Below are positions 8,662-16,864 of a DNA stretch of 64,000 nucleotides, in pieces. The DNA lies in contig NZ_VSKL01000001.1 in NCBI RefSeq assembly GCF_008086165.1, positions 744,001-808,000 on the forward strand. The letters run 5' to 3'. Each line of letters starts with the position of its first letter. Within the stretch, counting starts at the first letter, position 1. This DNA comes from Algorimicrobium algoritergicola (GTDB taxonomy: Bacteria > Bacteroidota > Bacteroidia > Flavobacteriales > Flavobacteriaceae). The notes beneath the pieces were generated by a model, which ran no database searches, had not been told where the DNA came from, and was given only the letters and a program-made list of their open reading frames with translations. The translations under genes and the position numbers were made by a program.

Positions 8662-10296
8662 TTAAGAGGCTAGAGTAATTACTTTTTCTTCTTTGGTGTT
8701 ATTTGTTAGTTTAGCTTCAAACTGATTAGATGTATTATTTTCTCCTCCCGCTTTTAAAGCTTTATCACCGGCAAAAAAGGTTTTATGATCATCACCAAGA
8801 TCAGATCCTGCCATTCTTTGATGTTTAACACAAGAAACAGTTTTACGAATTTCTTGTCTCTGAACGCCTTTTACATAAGCTAACATGCCTTCTTCTGCAA
8901 AATAACCTTCCGTTAAATCATTCATATGAAGTGCTGTTGTGTGATAGGTTGGTAAGGTAATTAAATGATGAAAAATGCCTGCCTCTCTTGCTGAATCTGC
9001 TTGGAATGTTCTTATTTTTTCATCGGCACGTTGACATAATTTTGAATTATCATACTGTGCATCCATTAAATTATTTTTATCATAAGCAGTCAGATCCGCT
9101 CCTTCCAATAGCATTTCTTCAAACACTTGATTGCGGAAATTTAAGGTCCAATTAAAAGAAGGTGAGTTATTGTAAACCAATTTAGCATTTGGTACAACAT
9201 CCTTAATTCTATTTACCATATGTGCAATTTGCTTCACATTGGGCGTTGGTGTTTCTATCCATAAAAGGTCGGCTCCGTTTTGTAGACTGGTAATACAATC
9301 TAACACGACCCGATCTATATTTGATCCATCTTTGAATTTATATAAACCATTTGCAAGTCGTATGGGGCGGACTAATTTACCATCTCTTTTAAGAAGGACA
9401 TCATCTTCTTTTGCGTCGTTGATGTTAATTTCTTCAGCATCTACAAATGCTAAATATTGTGATGCTAAATCTCCTGGCTCTTGACTTACTGGAAGCTTTT
9501 GTGTTAATCCAGCACCTTCAGAATCTGTTCTAGCAACAATAATTCCGTCATCTACTCCTAACTCTAAAAAAGCATATCTGATAGCATTTAGTTTGGCAAC
9601 AAAATCTTCATGCGGAACCGTCACTTTTCCATCTTGATGACCACATTGCTTGGCATCAGATACTTGATTTTCAATTTGAATAGCACAAGCTCCAGCTTCA
9701 ATCATTTTTTTAGTCAGCAAATAAGTAGCTTCTTCATTCCCAAAACCGGCGTCAATATCTGCAATAATAGGAACAATATGTGTTTCAAAATTATCGATTT
9801 CATCTTGTACATCTTCGCCATTTTCTAATCGTTTGAATAAATCATTCAACGCAATGGCATCTGCTTGACGTAAAAAATCATAAATCTCTTTTATTAATGA
9901 TGGTACAGCCGTTTTTTCGTGCATAGACTGATCTGGTAATGGGCCAAATTCTGAACGTAATGCAGCTACCATCCAACCAGAAAGATATAAGTATTTTTTA
10001 GCGGTTGTTTTATGATGTTTTTTAACAGCAATCATTTTTTGTTGAGCCACAAATCCATGCCAGCAACCTAATGATTGCGTGTAATTGGACGAATCTAAAT
10101 CGTAGTCCGCCATATCTTTTCTCATAATGGCTGCCGTGTATTTGGCAATGTCTATTCCGGTTTTAAAACGATTTTGCGTCACCATTCTGGCGGCACTTTC
10201 TGGCTTTATAGCATTCCAAGTAGCGCCATACTTTGTCTTTAAGTTTCTAACAGTTTCTAAAGCTGAACTATAATTACTTTGTGCTAAATTTTTCAT
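8662..10296 (-). CDS. aceA: Isocitrate lyase
   Basis: The enzyme splits isocitrate into glyoxylate and succinate, the first step of the glyoxylate shunt. It carries the catalytic-loop motif as KQCGHQDGK (classic form KKCGH) and conserved segments such as IADIDAGFGNEEATYLL and LLWIETPTPN. At 544 aa it belongs to the longer isocitrate lyase class. It lies downstream of aceB on the same strand with an 85 bp gap that contains an inverted repeat, so it may have some expression independent of aceB. Confidence 0.95.
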   Translation of the reverse strand: MKNLAQSNYSSALETVRNLKTKYGATWNAIKPESAARMVTQNRFKTGIDIAKYTAAIMRKDMADYDLDSSNYTQSLGCWHGFVAQQKMIAVKKHHKTTAKKYLYLSGWMVAALRSEFGPLPDQSMHEKTAVPSLIKEIYDFLRQADAIALNDLFKRLENGEDVQDEIDNFETHIVPIIADIDAGFGNEEATYLLTKKMIEAGACAIQIENQVSDAKQCGHQDGKVTVPHEDFVAKLNAIRYAFLELGVDDGIIVARTDSEGAGLTQKLPVSQEPGDLASQYLAFVDAEEININDAKEDDVLLKRDGKLVRPIRLANGLYKFKDGSNIDRVVLDCITSLQNGADLLWIETPTPNVKQIAHMVNRIKDVVPNAKLVYNNSPSFNWTLNFRNQVFEEMLLEGADLTAYDKNNLMDAQYDNSKLCQRADEKIRTFQADSAREAGIFHHLITLPTYHTTALHMNDLTEGYFAEEGMLAYVKGVQRQEIRKTVSCVKHQRMAGSDLGDDHKTFFAGDKALKAGGENNTSNQFEAKLTNNTKEEKVITLAS

Positions 10297-10343
10297 AATT
10301 TTGTGTTTGATTATTAAGATTTTTTCTAGATTTTGATAATTAA

Positions 10344-10374
10344 GTCTCGTACACTATTCCCGTAGTTGCGAGAC
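10344..10374. promoter_or_regulatory. Inverted repeat between aceB and aceA
   Basis: GTCTCG (10344-10349) and CGAGAC (10369-10374) form perfect 6-bp arms around 19 bases, with a T run on the plus-strand side (10376 onward). On the transcribed minus strand there is no U tract after the hairpin, so it is not an obvious terminator for aceB. It could be an mRNA processing or stability element. Confidence 0.4.
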
Positions 10375-10381
10375 ATTTTTT

Positions 10382-11980
10382 TTAAATGTATTGATAGGCA
10401 GATAAGGTTAAAAATTCTTCGAATTCCGTATTAGTAACTAACCTATTAAACAATTCTATAGCCAAATTAAATTTTGTGTTTTTAATGGTTTCCTCGCCGT
10501 ATTCTTTCAATAATTTTTCAACTTCATCTTCAAAAATAGTATCGTAAAGTTCTCTTGAAAACTTCCGGCCATCTTCCAATTCAATCTCATTTTTCAGCCA
10601 GTGCCAAACTTGAGTTCTTGAAATTTCGGCTGTTGCCGCATCTTCCATTAAATTATAAAGTGCTACAGCACCATGACCTCGTAACCAAGCTTCCGTATAA
10701 AGAATGCCAACATTAATATTTTTTCTAATGCCGGCTTCGGTTACTGTTCCTTTTGGAAGCGCAACTAAATCAGCTTCCGTTATGGTTATATCGTTTCGCG
10801 TAACATGTAGTTGGTTGGGTGTTGGCATATGTTTATTAAACTCATTCATGGCAATTTCCACAAGTGCCGGATGCGCTACCCAAGTGCCATCGTGACCATT
10901 TTTTACCTCACGTTCTTTATCTTGACGTACTTTTTCTAATGCAGCCTTATTGGCGTTTTCATCATTTTTAATGGGAATTTGTGCTGCCATTCCGCCAATG
11001 GCTAGAATACCGCGTTTATGACAACGTTGGATGACTAGTTTTGAATACGCGTCCATAAAAGGCGTTGTCATAGTAACCTGATCGCGATTTGGAACTACAA
11101 AATTAGGATGGTTTCTAAATTTCTTGATGTATGAAAAGATGTAATCCCATCGGCCACAATTTAAACCAACAATGTGATCTTGTAACTCATAAATAATTTC
11201 ATCCAACTGAAAACTAGCGGTTATAGTTTCTACTAAAACAGTCGCTTTAAAGGTGCCTTTTGGAACTTCTAAATAGTTTTGTGCAAATTCAAAAACGGCA
11301 TTCCACCAACGTGCTTCTGTATAATGTTCTAATTTTGGAAGGTAGAAATACGGTGCAGTGCCTGATTTCATCATGGTTTTCGTATTGTGAAAAACGTATA
11401 ATCCAAAATCTACTAGACTTCCAGAAACTTCCTCATCATTAATTTTTAGGTGTCTTTCGTTGAGGTGCAAACCACGAGGTCTTACTAAAAGAACGGCTGT
11501 TTCTTCATTTAATGTGTATGACTTATTGCGCTTCGGATTAAAGAGTGAAATGGTCTTTTTATTAGCATCAATTAAATTCTGTTGACCTTCCATAGCGTTT
11601 TTCCAGGTTGGAGAATTGCTGTCTTCTAAATCCGCCATAAAGGTTTTAGTCCCTGAATTTAGTGCGTTGATAATCATTTTCCTATCTACTGGTCCCGTAA
11701 TTTCTACGCGTCTATCTTGCAAGTCTTTCGGGATGCTTCCTGCGGTCCAATTACCTTCTCGAATAGATTTTGTTTCCGGTGGAAATACAGGAAATTGACC
11801 ACTATCAAAAATCTTTTGTTGTGCGATCCGATTTTCAAGTAGCTCTAAACGTTTCGAATTAAAATTTTTGTGAAGTGCCGTTAGAAATTCTAAAGCAGCA
11901 TCGGTTAAAATTTCAGGGTAATAGTTTTTAACCGTTTTAGCAAATTGAATTTCAGATTGTTTTAAGAGATTGTGTTCCAT
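10382..11980 (-). CDS. aceB: Malate synthase A
   Basis: The enzyme condenses glyoxylate with acetyl-CoA to malate, completing the glyoxylate shunt with aceA. Malate synthase A features include FMADLEDSNSPTWKN, LLVRPRGLHLNERHL, GLNCGRWDYIFSYIK and AIGGMAAQIPIK. The length of 532 aa is normal for the A isoform. It is the first gene of the minus-strand aceB-aceA unit and diverges from the ScfR/RamB-type regulator across a 125 bp region rich in palindromes. Confidence 0.95.
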   Translation of the reverse strand: MEHNLLKQSEIQFAKTVKNYYPEILTDAALEFLTALHKNFNSKRLELLENRIAQQKIFDSGQFPVFPPETKSIREGNWTAGSIPKDLQDRRVEITGPVDRKMIINALNSGTKTFMADLEDSNSPTWKNAMEGQQNLIDANKKTISLFNPKRNKSYTLNEETAVLLVRPRGLHLNERHLKINDEEVSGSLVDFGLYVFHNTKTMMKSGTAPYFYLPKLEHYTEARWWNAVFEFAQNYLEVPKGTFKATVLVETITASFQLDEIIYELQDHIVGLNCGRWDYIFSYIKKFRNHPNFVVPNRDQVTMTTPFMDAYSKLVIQRCHKRGILAIGGMAAQIPIKNDENANKAALEKVRQDKEREVKNGHDGTWVAHPALVEIAMNEFNKHMPTPNQLHVTRNDITITEADLVALPKGTVTEAGIRKNINVGILYTEAWLRGHGAVALYNLMEDAATAEISRTQVWHWLKNEIELEDGRKFSRELYDTIFEDEVEKLLKEYGEETIKNTKFNLAIELFNRLVTNTEFEEFLTLSAYQYI

Positions 11981-12014
11981 GATGTTTTTATTTTCATGAC
12001 AATATTAAAACAAA

Positions 12015-12078
12015 GTTTTTTAAAAAACAAGCGAACGTTCGCTAAAAATGTATTTTTCGCTTTTTGGATTAAATTCGC
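12015..12078. promoter_or_regulatory. Palindrome-rich control region between aceB and its putative regulator
   Basis: Two adjacent perfect 14-bp palindromes, GTTTTTTAAAAAAC (12015-12028) and AGCGAACGTTCGCT (12030-12043), are followed by two more TTCGC words. The three TTCGC words start at 12038, 12056 and 12074, exactly 18 bp apart. The position between the glyoxylate genes and a RamB-type regulator makes this a strong operator candidate by context. Confidence 0.6.
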
Positions 12079-12087
12079 AGAAATGGT

Positions 12088-12095
12088 TATATTTG
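12088..12095 (+). promoter_or_regulatory. Promoter -7 element of the glyoxylate regulator gene
   Basis: TATATTTG is a perfect TAnnTTTG element, with TTTG at 12063-12066 about 21 bases upstream as a -33 candidate. The ATG follows only 10 bases after the element, so the transcript would have a very short leader. The third TTCGC word at 12074-12078 lies between the two promoter boxes, which fits repression. Confidence 0.6.
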
Positions 12096-12105
12096 TTTTA
12101 TAACT

Positions 12106-13581
12106 ATGGAAAAAGAATATATAAAACTCATATTTGGCTTAAAACTTAAGCAAATACGTACGGATAGGAATTTATCTTTATTTGGATTATCAAAAATTTC
12201 AGGTTTATCAAAATCCTATTTAAACGAAATTGAAAAAGGCAAAAAATATCCAAAACCTGACAAAATCGCTATTCTTTCTGAAAAGTTGGAGGTGCCTTAT
12301 GATCAGATGGTTTCTTTAAAACTAGATAAAAATTTAGCACCTATTGGGGAGCTCTTGCAATCTAAAATTTTAAAAGAAATTCCGTTGGATCTGTTTGGAA
12401 TTAAGGAAAGTAACTTAATAGATATTGTTGCAAATGCGCCTGCTAAAGTGAATGCTTTTATTAGTACCATTATTGAAATTGCACAGCATTATAATTTTAG
12501 TCGTGAAAGCTTTTTTCTTGCTTCGGTACGGTCGTTTCAAGAAGCTAACAATAATTATTTTGATGATTTAGAAAAGAACGTTATAAAATTTTCAAAAGCC
12601 TATCAAATCGATTTATCGAAACCCATTTCATCACAAGATTTGGAAGATATTCTAGTTGAAGAATATGGTTATGTAATTAAAGAAAGTGAATTAAATAACT
12701 ATGAAGCTTTAGAAAACTTACGCTCGGTTTTTGTACCCAAAACGAAAACTTTATTGCTAGCTGATGGTATTGATGAAGCACAGCGAACCTTTATTTATGC
12801 GAAAGAAATTGCGTATAATTTTTTAGAGATTACGAATCGGTTATATACTTTTCCATGGATTAAATTTGAAACTTTTGACCAAGTGCTTCATAATTTTTAC
12901 GCCTCCTATTTTGCAGGCGCATTAATTATTCCGAAAGCCGAATTAACGTTACAACTACAGAGTGTTTTTGAAAAAGAAACCTTTGACGAAGCCTTGTTTC
13001 TTAAAACACTAAAAGCATTCAATGCATCACCCGAATCTTTTTATCAGCGTTTAACCAATATTTTACCGAAAGAATTTAATATTCAAAATTTATTCTTTTT
13101 AAGATTCACACATAAGACGGGTAGCGAGAAATTTCACCTAAAAAAGGAGCTTCATTTATCACACCAACATTCGCCGCGTGCTAATGAAGCCAATGAGCAT
13201 TATTGCAGACGTTGGGTGTCCTTAAATGTTTTAAAAGATATTAGTAAAAGTGAAAAAACGCACGAATTTGATCTGCAGATTTCTAATTATGATCATAATA
13301 ATACGTCCTATTTAGTATTGTCTTCTGCTACAAAAGATCCGTTTCGAGAACATCAATACAGAAGTATTAGTATTGGGTTATTGATTGATAAACAATTAGA
13401 ACGCAAATTGAAATTTTTAGGCGATAAAAAAATTAAAAATCAACATGTTGGCGTAACCTGTGAGCGTTGTTCCATACAAAATTGTGACGTTCGGAAAGCG
13501 CCAGCTTCAGCTTTGGAAAAGGCTGCTAAAAACAAAACAATAGAGAATATAGTTCAAGATTTAAATGAGAAATTCGCCTAA
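12106..13581 (+). CDS. XRE/ScfR-family regulator, probable glyoxylate shunt regulator (RamB-like)
   Basis: Residues ~8-65 form an XRE helix-turn-helix (LKQIRTDRNLSLFGLSKISGL, then LNEIEKGKKYP). The middle part resembles an IrrE/ImmA-type domain but lacks a visible HExxH zinc site. The C-terminal third, with the Cys cluster CERCSIQNCDVRKAP, matches the short-chain fatty acid regulator family (ScfR, PF09856). RamB of Corynebacterium belongs to this family and controls aceA, aceB and its own gene. Here the gene is divergent from aceB, so the same job is likely. The dinB-like relic at 13578 overlaps its stop codon. Confidence 0.85.
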   Translation: MEKEYIKLIFGLKLKQIRTDRNLSLFGLSKISGLSKSYLNEIEKGKKYPKPDKIAILSEKLEVPYDQMVSLKLDKNLAPIGELLQSKILKEIPLDLFGIKESNLIDIVANAPAKVNAFISTIIEIAQHYNFSRESFFLASVRSFQEANNNYFDDLEKNVIKFSKAYQIDLSKPISSQDLEDILVEEYGYVIKESELNNYEALENLRSVFVPKTKTLLLADGIDEAQRTFIYAKEIAYNFLEITNRLYTFPWIKFETFDQVLHNFYASYFAGALIIPKAELTLQLQSVFEKETFDEALFLKTLKAFNASPESFYQRLTNILPKEFNIQNLFFLRFTHKTGSEKFHLKKELHLSHQHSPRANEANEHYCRRWVSLNVLKDISKSEKTHEFDLQISNYDHNNTSYLVLSSATKDPFREHQYRSISIGLLIDKQLERKLKFLGDKKIKNQHVGVTCERCSIQNCDVRKAPASALEKAAKNKTIENIVQDLNEKFA

Positions 13582-13616
13582 AAAGCAAATGGTAATTGTA
13601 CACTCATAGATTTTTT
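13578..13616 (-). pseudogene. Relict 3' end of a dinB-like gene
   Basis: Read on the minus strand, this piece encodes KKSMSVQLPFAF and a stop. The intact dinB at 14555-14593 encodes KKAVSVQLKFAF and a stop, so ten of thirteen positions agree. At DNA level, 23 of the last 27 bases match. It abuts the regulator's stop, where a convergent dinB would be expected to end. It looks like the old dinB end left behind when the following ~0.94 kb appeared, or a target duplication. Confidence 0.6.
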
Positions 13617-13699
13617 ATGATAAGCTTGCTAGTACAGACGAAACTATTAAAAACGTCAATACGTTTTGCCTTACGGAAATTACGAATTGTAATATTTAA
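13613..13699 (+). pseudogene. Relict 3' end of pyruvate kinase with internal deletion
   Basis: Translating from 13613 gives FYDKLASTDETIKNVNT, then FC, then LTEITNCNI and a stop. Intact pyk encodes FYDKFVSTDETIEDVNT at 8390-8440 and ends VTEISSCNF. About 31 codons are missing between the two blocks, but the frame is kept. The first block matches pyk at about 42 of 51 bases. It has no start or promoter and is surely non-functional as an enzyme. It may derive from pyk here or from a relative's copy. Confidence 0.7.
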
Positions 13700-13891
13700 T
13701 TGTTTCGCTTACGATTTTGCTTATGATTGGTTGGGTGATTAAGTAACTAATTTACCAAATATAAACCGAACAGACCCGAGCGTAGCGAACTGGCGAAGCA
13801 AAATCCGCAAGGATTTACGTAAGTAGGCTAGAACTAACAATAAAGTGTATCTAGAACTAGCAATAATTTGTATATGGTTTTACTAATAGTA
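13700..13891. repeat. Intergenic mosaic with small hairpin and tandem repeats
   Basis: No gene is visible here. It contains the dispersed repeat GAGCGTAGCGAACT (13778-13791) and a hairpin with arms AAATCC (13801-13806) and GGATTT (13811-13816) around GCAA. Two tandem 23-bp units follow at 13828-13850 and 13851-13873, each beginning CTAGAACTA and matching at 20 of 23 positions. The DUF2971 gene ends 18 bp later on the minus strand. Confidence 0.65.
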
Positions 13892-14449
13892 TTAATCGTT
13901 ATAAGTTTCTATAATTATTCTATTATCGACTAATTCAACTAGTTTACTTATAACCTCTTTATCATAATTTTGAGTTTCCGCTCCAAAAATCACTTTTTTA
14001 ATTTTAATACTTATATAATCTTGTTTTTCAGTAATAATTCGATACTCTTCTTCGTATTTCCATTCACTAAGTTTATTTAAAAATACTGATTTTATTTCAT
14101 CAGCTTTTAGAGGAAGATTTTTAAAAGAAGCTAATCCATTATATTCAACTTTGTCAATTATATATTCCGATTTATCTATTTCAAATCCTATGGCTATTCC
14201 TCTATGACCATTTGCATAATGTGACCACATTAAATGACTTTTATAATCCTCTGAAAATGAACAGACACTTAAATGTTTTTCTTTATTAGGATTTAAACGG
14301 ACTCTTTTTGATTCCTCAAAATTATCACTAAAGAATTGTCCTTCGAAATTGTCATTCAAATTTCTAAAACTTGATGAATATAAACGTTGATTTAAAAAAA
14401 TGTCCAGAATATATTTATAATTTTTTAAATCTCTGAATTTATAGTACAT
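13892..14449 (-). CDS. DUF2971 domain protein
   Basis: This 185-residue protein of unknown function matches the DUF2971 pattern: an N-terminal MYYKFRDL with a short helical lead, then CSFSEDYKSHLMWSHYANGHRGIAIGFEID, and EEYRIITE near residue 140. Proteins of this family are scattered across genomes and are often accessory genes; the activity is not established. The coding sequence appears more AT-rich than its neighbours. It is bracketed by tandem repeats on one side and a 19-bp palindrome on the other, within a patch bounded by dinB 3'-end repeats. This suggests it arrived by transfer. Confidence 0.78.
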   Translation of the reverse strand: MYYKFRDLKNYKYILDIFLNQRLYSSSFRNLNDNFEGQFFSDNFEESKRVRLNPNKEKHLSVCSFSEDYKSHLMWSHYANGHRGIAIGFEIDKSEYIIDKVEYNGLASFKNLPLKADEIKSVFLNKLSEWKYEEEYRIITEKQDYISIKIKKVIFGAETQNYDKEVISKLVELVDNRIIIETYND

Positions 14450-14494
14450 ACTGGATGTTTTTTGCCAACGCTATAATATGAAATCGTTTTAATG

Positions 14495-14513
14495 GTTTAT
14501 AACAGTTATAAAC
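14495..14513. repeat. 19-bp perfect palindrome upstream of DUF2971
   Basis: GTTTATAAC (14495-14503) and GTTATAAAC (14505-14513) are perfect inverted arms around a single A. It lies 46 bp upstream of the DUF2971 start and 42 bp past the dinB stop. It could be an operator for DUF2971 or an end of the inserted segment. Confidence 0.55.
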
Positions 14514-14554
14514 GAAATTCGGGTTTTTATGTGAGCAAATAAGCTCCCAAAAAA

Positions 14555-15658
14555 CTAAAAAGCAAATTTCAATTGCACACTAACCGCCTTTTTTTCTTCT
14601 GGTTTTTTCGTTTTTTTATCAGTGTTGAGGTTGGATAATGAAATCCCTAAAAGCCGTACCGAATTTTGCATGCCTTCCTGATATAACAAGTCTTTAGCTG
14701 TTTCTAAAATCACGCAGGCATCACTTACAAAATACGGCAAAGTTTTACTGCGCGTTTGCATCGTGAAATCGCTATATTTTATTTTTAAAGTGATGGTTTT
14801 TCCAGCCACATCGCTTTTTATTAAACGGCGAGATACTTCGTCTGCAATATGTTCTAACTTTTCCAACATGAAAATTTCGGATGATAAATTTTCATTAAAA
14901 GTCCGTTCAGCAGCCAAGGATTTCCGAATGCGATTTGGTTTCACTTCACTGGTATGAATCCCACGAACCACATGGTAATAAAAGCGGCCCGATTTTCCGA
15001 AATGTGAATCTAAATACTCTATGGTTTTCGACTTTAAATCGGTTCCCGTAAAAATACCAAGCTGATACATTTTTTCGGCAGTTACTTTCCCAACGCCATA
15101 AAATTTCCGAATATCCAACGCTTCTAAAAAGGGTAAAACATCTTCAGGATTTACCGTTTTCTGGCCATTTGGTTTGTTGTAATCACTGGCAATTTTTGCA
15201 ATAAATTTATTGATGGAAATTCCGGCGGAAGCTGTTAATCCGACTTCATTAAAAATACGCGTTCGGATTTCTTGGGCTATTAAGCTCGCACTGGGATTCC
15301 CTTTTTTATTTTCGGTAACGTCCAGATACGCTTCATCTAAAGACAAAGGTTCCACCAAATCTGTATAATCGTAAAATATGTTCCGAACCTGTTTAGAAAT
15401 TTCATGATACCGATCAAAACGTGTTTTAGCAAAAATGAGTTCAGGGCAAAGGCGCCTAGCTTGAACACCGCTCATAGCACTGCGAACACCAAATTTACGA
15501 GCTTCGTAACTGGCTGCACTAACCACACCACGATTACCAGAACCACCAACAGCCAATGGTTTTCCTTTTAATTCAGGATTATCCATTTGCTCAACAGACG
15601 CATAAAAGGCGTCCATATCCACATGAATAATTTTTCTAATGGGAAATGTGTCTGGCAT
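14555..15658 (-). CDS. dinB: DNA polymerase IV (DinB, Y family)
   Basis: This is an error-prone translesion polymerase. Family marks are HVDMDAFYASVEQMDNPEL at the N terminus, the palm acids in PLSLDEAYLDVTEN, the helix-hairpin-helix GVGKVTAEKMYQLGI, and the little-finger domain. The C-terminal SVQLKFAF is a beta-clamp binding peptide. At 367 aa it is normal. The last ~39 bases are mirrored by a second copy at 13578-13616. It diverges from the NAD(P)-binding protein gene over a ~40 bp gap. Confidence 0.95.
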   Translation of the reverse strand: MPDTFPIRKIIHVDMDAFYASVEQMDNPELKGKPLAVGGSGNRGVVSAASYEARKFGVRSAMSGVQARRLCPELIFAKTRFDRYHEISKQVRNIFYDYTDLVEPLSLDEAYLDVTENKKGNPSASLIAQEIRTRIFNEVGLTASAGISINKFIAKIASDYNKPNGQKTVNPEDVLPFLEALDIRKFYGVGKVTAEKMYQLGIFTGTDLKSKTIEYLDSHFGKSGRFYYHVVRGIHTSEVKPNRIRKSLAAERTFNENLSSEIFMLEKLEHIADEVSRRLIKSDVAGKTITLKIKYSDFTMQTRSKTLPYFVSDACVILETAKDLLYQEGMQNSVRLLGISLSNLNTDKKTKKPEEKKAVSVQLKFAF

Positions 15659-15699
15659 GATGTAAATTTATAATATCTTTAGCATATAAACAGGTCATT

Positions 15700-16359
15700 A
15701 TGGGTAAAACAGCTATCATTTTAGGTGCAACAGGATTAACTGGCGGTTTGCTATTACAGCAACTTCTGGACGATAACAGATATGATAAAATTAAGTTGTT
15801 TTCACGATCGGCTTGTGGTATTGATAATCCCAAAATAGAAGAACATTTGGTGGATTTATTCGAATTAAAATTATATCAAGAACATTTTACTGGCAACGTG
15901 GTATTTTGTTGTATAGGAACCACAAAAGCAAAAACGCCTGACCAAGAAACCTATTTGAAAATTGATTATGGCATTCCTGTTTCTGCTGCTGAAATGGCCA
16001 AAGAAAACGGGATTAAAACCTACATCGTTATTTCCGCATTAGGTGCTGATAAAAACAGTAAGGTGTTTTACAATCGAACGAAAGGTAGGATGGAAGAAGC
16101 CGTTATGGCACAACAAATCTCAAATACCTATGTACTCCAACCATCTTTAATTGGTGGTAGTCGTGATGAAAAACGCTTGGGTGAAAAACTGGCCAAAATT
16201 GCCATGACTATAGTCAATCCATTTTTAATGGGTTCTCTAGCTAAATACAAATCTATCCAACCAGAAACCATTGCTAAATGCATGGTGTTTTTAGATAATA
16301 ACAACTATCCAGATAGTCGGATTTTGTCGGATGATATTAAACAAATTGTAAATCAATAA
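15700..16359 (+). CDS. NAD(P)-binding Rossmann protein (TIP30/NmrA-like)
   Basis: The 219-residue protein opens with a Rossmann dinucleotide loop, ILGATGLTGGLLLQQLL, and has the atypical SDR features YIVISALGADKNSKVFYNRTKGRMEEAV (Tyr and Lys of the active site region) and TYVLQPSLIGG. It resembles TIP30/HTATIP2-like or NmrA-like proteins, whose bacterial substrates are mostly unknown. It is followed after 31 bp by the CYTH gene on the same strand. Its substrate cannot be told from sequence. Confidence 0.82.
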   Translation: MGKTAIILGATGLTGGLLLQQLLDDNRYDKIKLFSRSACGIDNPKIEEHLVDLFELKLYQEHFTGNVVFCCIGTTKAKTPDQETYLKIDYGIPVSAAEMAKENGIKTYIVISALGADKNSKVFYNRTKGRMEEAVMAQQISNTYVLQPSLIGGSRDEKRLGEKLAKIAMTIVNPFLMGSLAKYKSIQPETIAKCMVFLDNNNYPDSRILSDDIKQIVNQ

Positions 16360-16390
16360 TGCATTTTTCGTTTCAACGGAACACATAAAT

Positions 16391-16864
16391 ATGATTGAAA
16401 TAGAACGCAAGTTTTTAGTCACCTCACAACAATTTAAAACAGAAGCTATTCGAAAAACACGGATTAAGCAAGGGTTTTTAAACACGGATAAAGCGCGAAC
16501 TGTTCGTGTGCGACTCAAAGGAGAAATTGGTTTTATTACCGTTAAAGGCGCATCTACCGATGATGGATTATCACGTTTTGAATGGGAAAAAGAGATTTCA
16601 AAAACCGATGCTGAAGCCTTATTAAAATTATGTGAAATAGGTATTATTGATAAAATACGTTATGATATTGAAGTTGGTAAACATGTATTTGAAGTCGATG
16701 AGTTTTTTGGAGATAACACAGGTTTGATTGTTGCCGAAGTAGAACTTTCAAGCACCACCGAAGCATTTGAAAAACCCAATTGGCTTGGCAAAGAAGTGAC
16801 TGGTGAGGCTAGATATTACAATTCGCAATTGAGTAAGAAACCTTTTAAAAATTGGAATTCATGA
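16391..16864 (+). CDS. CYTH domain protein (triphosphate tunnel metalloenzyme)
   Basis: The protein starts with the ExExK signature (MIEIERKFLV), the hallmark of the CYTH/triphosphate tunnel fold. Alternating charged beta strands follow (RVRLKGEIGFITVKG, FEWEKEIS, EVDEFFGDNTGLIVAEVEL). At 157 aa it is a stand-alone CYTH domain. Members hydrolyse inorganic triphosphate or thiamine triphosphate, or rarely make cAMP; a hydrolase role is more likely here. The stop overlaps the ATG of a 24-codon ORF (ATGA). Confidence 0.88.
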   Translation: MIEIERKFLVTSQQFKTEAIRKTRIKQGFLNTDKARTVRVRLKGEIGFITVKGASTDDGLSRFEWEKEISKTDAEALLKLCEIGIIDKIRYDIEVGKHVFEVDEFFGDNTGLIVAEVELSSTTEAFEKPNWLGKEVTGEARYYNSQLSKKPFKNWNS

